This document shows, piece by piece, positions 46,849-57,573 of a DNA stretch of 64,000 nt (the first letter of the stretch is position 1; the number at the start of each line of letters is the position of its first letter). Under the pieces are notes generated by a model. It made no database searches and was not told the DNA's origin. It saw only the letters and a program-made list of their open reading frames with translations. The DNA is from Pontederia crassipes (lineage: Eukaryota > Streptophyta > Magnoliopsida > Commelinales > Pontederiaceae), in NCBI GenBank assembly GCA_030549335.1, contig CM060195.1, positions 12,367,501-12,431,500 of the forward strand, given 5' to 3'. The position numbers and the translations under genes were made by a program.

Positions 46849-49800
46849 TGTAACGCCATGAAATTTTCATTCTAAAAGGTAGAGGACAATGAGATCATTT
46901 CTACGGTGCTAGTCCGTTCGCTATCACTTAATCACAATAATATGATTCAATATCAATACAAGAGAAAGTAATAAACATTTCAAATAAGATAGGATCATTA
47001 TTTGTTTTGTGGAAGACTTTAACATAAAACATCAATAAAACTAATGTCATAAAATATAATTAAAAACAAAATCATTTTTCATAACTAGAATAGAATCTAG
47101 TGACTCATGACTCCATCTACCCTTATGTCATGTGCAACTTCGCCATCATGAGTTGAGTGAACTATCCATCCAAGCAATTCAGTTACCTGTACGAATTCAG
47201 GGTGCATGGTTGCTTAGTTAAAGTATGTAAAGATCAATGAAGTAAAATGCATCCTAAATAGGATACTAGATGTCACATGTATAATAGTTTCACAATAACA
47301 GGAACATGCATGCCATGTCATATTCATAGATGTACATGTCATTGATTCATATCATAAGGTCATCAGTAAAATAATTGACATATAAACATTATTATAATCA
47401 GTCATTTAGTATAGTAGGCATACCATGTGACTAGAACTTGTCCTTATCTTGCCTCAGAAATATTTTTAAGGTTGCTTCCACTACAAGAAAATCGTGATTT
47501 TTCGACGGATAATTTTCGACGGTTCTAAATCCGTCGCAATTTGCGACGGATTTTTTGACGGATTTTTCGACGGTTTCGTTTTCGACGGATTTTTTGACGA
47601 TTATGACCATCGAAAATAATTTATATTATTATTTAATTTTTTGAGGATTAGGAACGTCGATATTTCCGACAGATATCCATCCGTCGCAATTTTCGATGGT
47701 TACGATCGTCGGAAATAAAAATTTTAATTATGTATTTTTTTATATTATTATTTAATTTTTCCGACGGATTTTCCGACGGTCACGACCGTCAGAAATAAAA
47801 AATAAATTATGTAATTTATTATATTATTATTTAATTTTTCCGATAGATTTTCCGACGGTTATGACTGTCGGAAATAAAAAATTAAATTATATATATTTTT
47901 ATATTATTATTTAATTTTTTGACGGTTAGGAACGTCGATATTTCCGACGGATATCCATCCGTCGCAAAATCCATCGCAATTTTCGAAGATCGTAACCATC
48001 GGTAAATCTATTATAATGTCATATAAAGAGTATTTTATCAATATAACTAGCGATGGCCCAAACCGTCGCAATTACCGACGGTTTTGACCATCGGTAACGA
48101 TTACCAACGGTTTTGATCGTCGGTAAAGATTACCGACGGTTCAAACCTTCAGTAAAATAAAAAATAAATATTATATATAACTAAATATATTTTCGATGGT
48201 CACAACCGTTGGTAATTATAAAAATAGTTAATATTTACGTTTTCGATGGTCAAAACCGTCGCCTAATTAAAATTTCGTTATCCCGCTTCTTTTTTCCCTT
48301 TCCCCGCTTTCGTTATCCCTTTATATTCCTCCTCCTCCCTCTTCTCTCTCTCCCTCCTCCCTCCACTCCTCTCTCTCTCCCTCCTCTCCTCTCTCTCTCC
48401 CGGCCACGAGCACCCTCTCCCGCGCCGGACGCCGGCGATCCTCCCACGCCGGACGCCGGCGACCCTCTCCCGCACCGGTGTCTCTCTCTCCGGCTCCGCG
48501 TCGGCGTCTCTCTCTTTCTCTCTCCGGCCAGAGGCCGCTGTCGGCCGGATTGGGCCACCAGCGGCCGGATCGGCCGCCAGGCGTTCGAATCCGGCCGCCT
48601 GGCGGCGGATCTGGCCCCCAGCGGCCGGATCGGCAGCCGGTCGATCGGGCCGTTGGGGGCCGGATCCGCCGTGGGCGGCCGGATCGGCCTCCAACGGCCG
48701 GTTCGGCCGCCGGGCGTTCGGATCCGGGCGCCTGGCGGCGGATCCGGCCTCCAGCGGTCGGATCGGCCGTCGGACGTTCGGATCCGGCCCCCAGTGGCCG
48801 GATTTGGCCACGGCCGGAGCTGGCCGCGGCCCGATCCGGCTGCTAATTTTTTTTATATTTCAAAAATTATTTGCGACGGTTGCGACGCTCGTCGAATGTT
48901 TCGACAGTTGCGACGTTTCGAACCGCCAGCCTTTTCCGACGGTAGCAACCATCGGAAATATCGACGGTTCGGACCGTCGGCCTTTTCCGACGGTTGCAAC
49001 CGTCAGAAATTTCGATGGTTCGAACCGCCGGAGACTTTTTTGACGGTTGCAACTGTCGGAAAGTTTTGACGGTTCGAACCGCCGGGGACTTTTTTGACGG
49101 TTCGGACCGTCGATATTTTCGACAAATTTTTTTCAACCGTCGCAAATCGGTTTGCGACGAGCATTTTTCTGACGGATCGATTCCGACTAAAGAACCATCG
49201 GTAATTACGTCACCGACGGTTTTCGGGCTGATTACCGACGGTCCGGACCATCGGTAATCAGCGTTTTTCTAGTAGTGTTCAAAACCCTTTGGAACCCACT
49301 TTCGTGGTCGTCAGTTCATTTTAGGCAGTCAGTTCAGTATCAGTTTTTGATCTTATCAGTAATTAAAGAATTAAGTCGTTGCCCTCCAATAGACTAGCTA
49401 GGCCTTGGAGTCGAGGCTCCGTCACCCGAAGGTGAATGAGAATATACATACCGCTATCAATAAGATGCAGTTATTCTCTTAGGAAATGCTAACTTCAAAG
49501 TGCAGGGCATAGTAATTTTCTGAGGGCAATTCTAACACATTGGAGTAGGGCACAATATTTATTTTCATCAGTTTGAAGGACGAAAAGTAATAGTATTCTT
49601 CAATTGATTCATTATTATCGCAATCATCAAACAAATTACGTCGCTCAGTCTTTATATTTTAATCTAGTTACAACTTTTCATGCATTTCGTGAATCTAAGT
49701 TTATATACAATCATCAAGCATCAATACACAATATAAATACTTTGAAAATAACTTTACTTATATCATATATTCTTCTTTTGGTCGATCACGATCGTAATGG

Positions 49801-50662
49801 AGTGGTCACACCCGTGACCGTGATCATGTAACGATCAGTTCGCTTCTAAGTGTTTGTCACGACCGTGCCCATTAGTGTCACGGTCGTGGCAAGTCCCTAG
49901 CACGTCCTTGTCATGGCCGTGCCGTATTGATCACGATTGTGAGATAGGTTTTTTTGCCCATATGCGAGGACAATACGACCTGACCGTACGTTTGCCCTCC
50001 AGGTCATATTTTTATCCTTCAGGTTATATTAAGTTTGCACTAGAAAATACTGACAATCCGTATTTTTTGCCTCTTTGCCCGTATTGAGCTCGCGTTCTAC
50101 ACGTTTTATAATAAAAACTTTGAGGAAACATAATACAAAGGATCCTAAAGAGTCCAGATCTGATCTATATATCATTAGGCATCACATGAAAACCGTGCAA
50201 AACATCAAATTCCTAGATCTAGAGTTCATCCTCAATTCATAACCAATAATAACATAAGAACCATAACTATTGAATCTAATTATAACAACTCATATATGCA
50301 TAGATCTAACTCTGAATAATCTATATATGTATAAATCTAACGATTTTCATGATTAAAAATCCTTAATCATAATTCAATAAGAGAATAGGGTGTCATCTTG
50401 CTCTCAATCCATTAGAGAAAGAATATTGAAAGAGGACAGAGGAATTTGGATGCCTTTACATATTTTTCTCTTAGGTCTTCCTTCTCTTTCTTCGTTTTCT
50501 TCTTCCTCCTTGTTCCTCTTTTTCTTCTTCCTCAAACCCTATCCGTCAAGAGTCCATATGGAGAAAAGAGGTTAACAAGGGATTCTTAGGTCTTTATATA
50601 GGGAGGTTAGAGGTTTTGACTAAAAGACACAATTATCCTTGATAAAAATATGGAGTGTTACA
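46849..50662 (-). mobile_element. Solo LTR D with CACTA element nested inside
   Basis: Plus-strand ends TGTAACGCC (46849) and GAGTGTTACA (50662), i.e. TGTAAC...GTTACA, flanked by a perfect 5-bp TSD ATAAA (46844-46848 and 50663-50667). Without the nested CACTA the LTR is about 2.0 kb. Minus-strand TATATAAA at 50593-50600 marks the promoter. A block of TCACGACCGTG / TCACGGTCGTG palindromes lies at 49790-49950. No internal retrotransposon sequence flanks it, so it is a solo LTR. Confidence 0.88.
47479..49278 (+). mobile_element. Non-autonomous CACTA element V, perfect TSD
   Basis: 1800 bp, left end CACTACAAGAAAATCG, right end TTTTTCTAGTAGTG, flanked by TTC on both sides (47476-47478 and 49279-49281). 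Internal order as in CACTA I: AT-rich arm with CGACGGT...ACCGTCG palindromes, CT-rich segment (about 48290-48540), GGCCGGATC-rich block (48540-48840), then densely packed palindromes to the right end. The long frame at 48209-49069 is a translation of these repeats, not a transposase. Confidence 0.92.
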
Positions 50663-50667
50663 ATAAA

Positions 50668-51111
50668 AAAATTATTTGAAATTATTATAGGTTATAGTGC
50701 ACAATGTATGTATTACCAATCATGCACCTTGCTATTCTATAAGTAAGCAAATCAAAATTAGCCATGAAAAAAAAATGTCGTTATAAAGAGCAAAAAAGCT
50801 TACAGGAACATAATTAATTGGTTCGTAATTCTATGAGTAATGTACACTCATGGAATCGGGTAATTAGAAGACTGGTCATAATCTCCTAATCATCTAATAT
50901 AATTACTAATAACAAATGAAAAAAAAAAGAGACGAGAAAGTGATTGGAAAACCTCGAACTTCTTATCAACCATCTTTACTACTCTTTCTCTCTCTCTGTC
51001 ATGTCTTCTAATTTTGCCTTTTTTTCTTCACAATTGTAAAATTAATTATTCTTCATGTGTTTACAATTTTTTTCTTTACAAGTATCGTGTTTTCTCCCTC
51101 CTTGCCGATTT
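50668..51111. other. 3' flank of the MYB gene
   Basis: AT-rich region between solo LTR D and the MYB stop codon; would contain the MYB 3' UTR. No specific element recognised. Confidence 0.5.
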
Positions 51112-52222
51112 TTAAAATTGTTGCTGTAACCAGATATCTTCCACCGTCCACAGGCCCCACGCACTCTGGTCGAAGTCCGGCAGGCCGAAGTTGGCGTAGG
51201 CGCCGCCGGGGCTAGGCAGCGTTTCCGGCCAGCCGAGCTGCTGTTCCTGCAACTCCTGGATCCAACAGTTGTCTCCGACCACCATCCCGTCCTCGCTGCC
51301 CTGCACGCCGCAGTAGCTCCCCGTGAAGCTCTCGGAGATCAGAGGCGAGGACATCTGCTGCATCATCTCGACGGACTCCGACGTCGTCCCCGAGCCCACG
51401 CACGAGTTATCGGGGCTCAGCTTCAACTGCGACGAGAGATCCGGCGCGGGGTCCGCCGGCTGCTCCGCTGGGCCCACCAGTATTGGTGCCGAGGCGTCGC
51501 GGTATACCGTCGCGGCGGTACTGTTACTGGAGGCTGCGCGGATCCGCTCGATCAGCCGCGGCATCCACAGGTAGCGCATGATGTCCTTGAACTGCTTGCT
51601 GTTCACGTCGCATTGCAGCTGCTTCGCGTGCTTCTGCACCCGCGTCCTCCAGTAGTTCTTGATCTCGTTGTCAGTCCTCCCGGGAAAGTGCTGCGCGATC
51701 TTCGACCACCTGCGATCAGAACACATGGGGATGTCGGATCAGTCTCCGTGACGGAGGGAGCTAAAAAAAGAGAACGAAGGTTGCGCAAGGTGGAGTGCTC
51801 ACCTGTTTCCCCAGCGAGAGTGGAGCTCGAGGATGAGGAGCTGCTCTTCCGGGGTGATGTTGCCGCGCCGGACGTCGGGCCGAAGATAGTTCAGCCACCG
51901 GAGCCGGCAGCTCTTGCCGGTCCTCTTAAGACCTGCACGACGACCACCAAACAAAAAGTTGCGTGTCAGTTAATCATCTGCACGAAGAAGAGCCCCCCAA
52001 ATGAAATTGGCTATGAAAACTATCAAGTACGCACGCACCTGCGGAGCGAGCGAGGGAGTTCCATCGGCCCTCGCCGTGAGCGTGGATATAGTTCATCAGC
52101 ACAAGGTCCTCCTCAACCGTCCAGGGCCCTCTCCGCAGATCGTCTACGTCCTCTCTCGGCGTCTGCATCGGGGCTGCGAAGCTGCTGCAAGGCCTCGTAG
52201 TCCCATGGTGGACATACTCCAT
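51112..52222 (-). CDS. R2R3-MYB transcription factor, subgroup 20-like
   Basis: Nuclear DNA-binding regulator. Three exons: 52222-52039, 51932-51803, 51709-51112, sharing phases and GT-AG introns of 106 and 93 bp; 912 nt, 303 residues. R2 (about 30-82) has Trp34, 54, 74; R3 (about 83-134) has Ile87, Trp106, Trp125. Intron positions are the two canonical ones of plant R2R3-MYBs. After R3, [20 protein letters not shown] then [17 protein letters not shown] is the signature of Arabidopsis subgroup 20 (MYB2, 62, 78, 108, 112, 116), whose members act in stress, senescence and hormone responses. The C terminus ends [12 protein letters not shown] after an acidic, Gln/Ser-rich region consistent with activation. 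Codon use is GC-rich. The gene looks intact. A non-ATG frame continues upstream, but ATG 52222 is the first Met. Confidence 0.93.
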
Positions 52223-52382
52223 CACTGTCTCGAATGCTTCGGTGTGCGAACTCAACACTTGGAGTCTTGGATGTTAACTCGGTGGGGCTGCGGCCTGCGA
52301 CTTGGGAGCTTGTGTCCTGCGGATGGAGGGGGAGAGAGAGGGGGAGGGATGCGATTGAGTGATTTTGGTGGAAGCGGGTGAG

Positions 52383-52389
52383 TTTTATA
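52383..52389 (-). promoter_or_regulatory. TATA box of the MYB gene
   Basis: TATAAAA on the minus strand 160 nt upstream of the MYB ATG, between two purine-rich (sense pyrimidine-rich) tracts. This implies a 5' UTR of about 130 nt. Confidence 0.6.
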
Positions 52390-52869
52390 GAGGAGGAGGG
52401 AGACATGTGACGGGGAGGGAGAGGAGGGAGGGGAGGGGAGGGGAGTTTTAGCCGCAATGGAATGGGATTTGTTTTCTTGTGCGGGGGAGAGAGGAGAGGG
52501 GGCCCGCATTAAAGCCATAAGCGGGGGCTTTACTTTCAATTACAAGAAAACAGCGTTTTCTCTTTATTTTAGCATATAACCTGTATTTCAATGAATATGT
52601 GCTCCGTATGCTCCTCCCCTACCCCCTCTTCCTCCTTCCCTTTGAACTTTGACTTGTCCCCTTTCTCTCTCCTATGTGTCCTTGTCTCTCTGTTTTCCTT
52701 CTTTTATGCTTATATATATATATATATATTACGAGGAATATTAACATGACACCACGTAAACTTTGGTATCACTATGCGCCATCGTGAATCAAGGGCGATC
52801 TGCTCTTTCCTTCCTCTTTTCATCCCAATGCCTTGCGCACATTTTCATTCCTCTCCCTTGATATCGCCT

Positions 52870-53130
52870 CTAAAGATGTCGATCCCGACCGTCGACCTCC
52901 CTACAATCAGGTGCGCGTCTTCCCCCTTCGATCCTTTCCCTTTGCCGACGTGGGCATCGAGCGCCCTCAGTTGCACCCGGTCGTTGATCCCGACCGTCGC
53001 CCTCCCTGCAGTCGCGTGCACATCTTCCCCCTTCGTCGGCGTCGACCCCGCGCCCTTGGTTGCAATCACCCTGCATCCTTTCCCTTTGCTGACATTGCGC
53101 TTCAAAAGCGCCCTCGGCTGTAGTCACACA
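52870..53130. repeat. Two-copy ~105-bp imperfect tandem repeat
   Basis: GATCCCGACCGTCG at 52881 restarts at 52986, each copy followed by CCTCCCT(A/G)CA(A/G)TC, CATCTTCCCCCTTCG-like and TCCTTTCCCTTTGC blocks. GC-rich in an AT-rich setting upstream of MYB; origin unknown. Confidence 0.6.
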
Positions 53131-54241
53131 CGCATCCTTTCCTTGAATCCCATCCATTGATCCAGATCATTCCGCCCAGATGTGATAGCATAGTGCTCCC
53201 AATTAGTGTGGTGTCCACTTATATTCCTCTCTTTCTATTTATATATCCCATGAATAAAGCACTACAAATTCGACAAATTTTAAGTAAAAAATTCATATTA
53301 TGCTTTTAATTTTTTTTTAAAAAATTGAAAACTTATCAAGATTTTGAATAATTTTCAGGGTCTCAAATTTTGTTTATAAATTTTATATTTGTAATACCTT
53401 TAATAATCATTTCATTGTATATGTCGGTATCAATCTTGTTATTGGTTTCATCATCATGCGTATCCAAAATTTATTAATATTTATTCACCCATATTGACGA
53501 TAATCATCTTATAATGTAAATTTAATAACAGAAAACTCCTAGCAAATAAATTCATGAAAAACACTCAATGACCTTTTGATTGAAAGTAATATCCAGGGTT
53601 TAGCCATCTTTACATGGAATATGTTCCCCGAGTTATACCGCTTATTCTTTTACCTTTACAACCTCATCAATATAAAAAGGGTCTTCAGAAGTTGTATTGA
53701 TTCCTCATATCCAGAATTCAAGTCATGAAGAACAGAATCGAATGAGTAACGATCCATAGAAACCAAGACAAATAAACCAAGAAACATTTAATAATTCGGG
53801 TACATATTTCCTATGCTAAAGTTCGTCATTTTTTTTATAATTCACATAGTAAGTCATAGTTTAGAATTGTTATTTTACATGATAGGATTAAAATATGAAC
53901 TCATATAACTATGAGAATACACGTACATGCTTCAGATCAGACGTAGGCGCTGCAATTTCTACTATCATCAGTAATAGATAGAGACGGAGTAAAGAGAGGG
54001 TGATATTACATAATGTAAGTCCAATTGAAGATAAAGAAACCTTTAAGGTCTTATATGGTCATCCAAAGTATACAGCAGACATCTTAATTGTGCAATGTTC
54101 TATGTCATCAAATTAATTACTTTAATTAAGAAGTTTGATACTAAAGTAAATGGATTACATACAAGTACTGTTTTATGGATTCCAACAAATACTGATTCTT
54201 CTTGTAGCGTTGTGTGTGCGCGGTTTCGTCCTTTACGTGTA

Positions 54242-54246
<5 letters not shown>

Positions 54247-54314
<68 letters not shown>
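54247..54314. repeat. (CT)n microsatellite
   Basis: Uninterrupted 68-bp CT run. Confidence 0.95.
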
Positions 54315-54318
<4 letters not shown>

Positions 54319-55197
54319 GACTTAATTTGTTGTTTCTCCTCCTGGTTCATGTGACACCCAGGTTGCAAGAAAAAGGAAAAAATAGAAAGGCCAAGACAGA
54401 TTACGAGTTTAGGATGGTACGTTTCCACAGATGGGGACCAGGGGTTTGAAAAAATTGGGTTGTGGTGCATTAAGATATGAAGTGTTTGGTTTGGATTTTG
54501 CAACATTTCAACCCTTCAAAATGGAGGAGGGCGTCGGAGGTCTTCGTCCTTGTTGGCTTTATTTGTTCTCCTCCTTTTTTGTTACATATATATATCATGT
54601 TCCTAGTTTTAAAATTTTGACACTAAATCGGTCGCAGCATGTTGCTTTGACTTCAAACAATTAATTGTTATATAGTTCTGATCACAGGGTTTGACATTCT
54701 GGGGTGATCGACCTTGTCGACCCACCGCACGTACGTCAACTCCAAGAGTGAGCTGGAACTTTGACCTGCGCTCCGTGGACAAAGGGAGTAGATCTAGTTG
54801 CAGCGCCATACAGGTCAATGAGCTCGCTGCAATGGCGACACGCAGAGGAGTTGCCACTTGGGTGCCTCAATGTTTTTAGTAAGCTTTTGGGATGGAGATG
54901 GCAGCCAAACCATGGAGAGAATGTTAACACATGACATGACCCTTCTGCCCATTTGCAGTGCTGTAGTCAAATTAACACATGACATGAACCCCGTGGACAA
55001 ATTGTTATCAGAACTCTGCAAGTGCCTCGGTACAGGGATAGGAAACAGTCATAAGCAAAAGGATGCACTCAATTTCTGCTTTTTTTCTGGAAGTATTTGG
55101 AATATACTTATTTACAGGTCGAGGATCAAAGTTATTATGACTCCATAACTTTTCTCTTCATCTCCATTCTACAACAGTCAAAGGATCGGTAACGCCC

Positions 55198-57550
55198 CCA
55201 AAATTGTCTCTCCTGCCACGTAAGCAATCAGGTTGATCCCGAGAGCGCTACCCTATTACATTATTGACCACGACCATTCAACAAAATGACTTACATGAAA
55301 TCAATATCATAATGAAATACAATCAAGGGCTTTAATGCGGAATCTTTAAATATTGGAATAGTAAAGGACATAATTCTCAATTTAGTCCCTAATAGAATAG
55401 GAACATATCACAGTCTTTAACAAGCTCAATAAGTGAGAGGAAGTTCAACAGGCGGAAGCTAGTTAATAAGTGGAATAACATAATATTCATGATTAACAAA
55501 GAGAATCATAATACTACATGCGATTGAGGAAACTTTATAATGAAAGCAGTCATGTGCAGTAAGTATCTTCCAAGCTCTGAGCACTCTCACCCTCATCAAG
55601 CTGCATTCTCATCTGCAAAATTTCAATGCAGGGGAATCAAATACTCGTGAGAAAAAAGCCCGACACGATAACAATATAGACGATGAAATAAAGATCAATG
55701 ATAACCATATGATAAATGTATCAATGATGAACAATACTATGGCTTTGATTTCTATGCATTAATTGTGATAGGCCATATATCTTGCCTTATGTCTATATCT
55801 GTACTCTATTCTTTACTATGACGATACCATGTCTTTACCATATTTTGCATTATCTGTACCATAATATGTTCCATACTTTGCTATGCCATACTCTACGTTC
55901 TTTATTACAATACTTTGCTTTACATTACTTTGTTGTGAGTTACACTATGTCTTTTACATTATTATAATATCCTTAAAGTTAGTTGTCCTATGCAAGATCA
56001 ACTTTATTAAATTAGGATGTCAAGGGTGCCTCTATGAATCTATAAAGCTAGTAAGCCCATAAAGGGAAAGGGGTGTGACAATGCATCACCAAATTCGGAA
56101 TGTAATGGGAGAAGACCTACATCCCAGGAACGGTGGTCATTTAAGAACCTGTAGGTTCACTGTCTCCTTTGTTAGCTACTTGTCCCTCTGGCTCAGTACT
56201 ATGAAATCTTTGAGAAATGAGTGTGACCATCGCATCACCCTTCTTCGAGATACAGGTGGAAGAGAACCTAAAATCTCAGGAACAGTGGTCATTGAAGACT
56301 AGTAGATTTGTTATCTCCTCAGCTAACTACCTGCCCCTCTTTATACCATATTGTATTATCTGTTTCATACAATGGGGCGGCACATAACAATCCCGTGTCT
56401 TTATCTTTGCTTTATTTATCTTTACTTGTTATGTAGTCTATGAATTAGGACCCAAATTTGCATCAATGTCTGTACGATAGGACTCGACCAATATAAGTGA
56501 ACTGGGTAGAGTCTCTAGTTGGCATTCAAAAGTCAGACTCCGACCAGATCAAAATCCAATTCGGACCATGTCAGTATTAGAATTTGTTCAATGTCTCTAT
56601 ATGGGGTTGAGTGGGTGAACCGGTTGGGTTGAACCGATGGGTTTAATTGAACCAGACGGTTTGAACCGGTTGGTCTGATTGAATCGATCGACCGTTCCAT
56701 CCTCTGGCATCGGTCGACCGGTCCTCTTGAATCGGTCGATCGCGTTCTTTGTCGGGTGCCTGTGGATCGGTCGATCGTGCGCATAAGGCCGGTCGACCGA
56801 TCGTAAGATTGTGAGAATGCGCAGTGCACGTCGGATCGGTCGACCGTCTGGAAAGTCGATCGACCGATCACGAAACCAAATCTGTCCATTGACAGATGGA
56901 TCGGTCGACCGTCTTGGTGAGGCCGATCGACCGATCGATAGGATGAGTTCCTCGTGTGGATCGGTAGACCGGTCCCCGCGATAAAATAGGGCCACCCGAC
57001 TTCTTCTTCATTTCCGACGGTCCTCCGGCCATCAAATGACGACGAACAAAATACGAAAAACGTAGATGGCATCTCAGGATTAAAATGAACTATTCTTACG
57101 CATCAATCGATCTATATTTCGTCGTCTAAGGATTTAAAACACTAAGGGTACCTCTATTTTCGAAACGTCGGAGTTTGCCGGTCACTGTCGTCGTACGGTT
57201 GATCGCCGGTTGTCCCTGATTTGCGAAGGGAGTTCGCCTGGTCCTTGCGCATGTTGAGAAAGAAACCGAGTGCGATGATGGGGCGAGGATGCGCGTCGGT
57301 CACTTGCAATTCCGTCACACGTTCGTCGGAGTCGTAGGAGAAGAAGACAACGAAGGGGAGAAGGAGCGGCTGCCGGCTGGGTATTCAAGGGGCGCGAGAG
57401 TTGCCCTCGCGTCCCTTTTTATAGCATCGGCCGGACGGAAGGCTGGCCGATTGTGGGCGCGATTAGGGGAGGATTTGCCTCCCCTGTCGGCCATTTTCCT
57501 TGTGAGATGTTTTCCTTTTTTTGAATTATTTCCTTAATAAAAATCTAGAT
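55198..57550 (-). mobile_element. Second LTR of the element B family (probable solo LTR)
   Basis: Begins GGTAACGCCCCCAAAAT, matching TGTAACGACCCCAAAAT at 25627, and follows the same order: TACTTTGCTTTAC-type region (55840-55950), duplicated CAGGAACAGTGGTCATT segment (56120-56310), CGGTCGACCG palindrome array (56680-56980), GCGATAAAATAGGG, and minus-strand TATAAAAA near 57416-57423. No pol lies next to it. The right limit is approximate and no TSD was found. Confidence 0.75.
56680..56980. repeat. Array of CGGTCGACCG / CGATCGACCG palindromes (second copy)
   Basis: At least ten copies of the same 10-bp motif as at 27040-27365, ending in the shared GGTCCC(C/T)GCGATAAAATAGGG. Spacer sequences differ strongly from the first LTR. 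Confidence 0.85.
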
Positions 57551-57573
57551 ATGTGATAGTGATATTTGGGTTT

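Larger units (their letters stand above)
52390..55197. other. MYB upstream region and spacer
   Basis: Contains GGGAGGGGAGGGG-type purine tracts (52410-52445), a (TA)n run (about 52711-52730), the two-copy repeat at 52870-53130 and a (CT)n run at 54247-54314. Short open frames near 54431-54664 and 54691-54879 show no recognisable domain. No second gene is supported. Confidence 0.45.

Noticed and set aside
47500..48250. CRISPR-like appearance of spaced short palindromes
   Set aside because: Spacing is irregular, motifs vary, the sequence is a plant CACTA transposon, and no cas genes exist in such a genome.
48209..49069. 286-codon frame inside CACTA V
   Set aside because: Built from the palindrome and GGCCGGATC arrays; no transposase motifs, and the opposite strand is also open.
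52223..52258. Upstream extension of the MYB frame
   Set aside because: There is no ATG in the extension; the codon at 52256-52258 is GTG. The first ATG at 52222 gives a normal protein.
54691..54879. Short frame next to the second chromovirus LTR
   Set aside because: 63 codons, no domain, no promoter or splice partners.
25627..57550. The two element B LTRs as ends of one giant 32-kb element
   Set aside because: They are strongly diverged, the interval contains a host MYB gene, other elements and no matching internal sequence next to the 55-kb copy; separate insertions are simpler.
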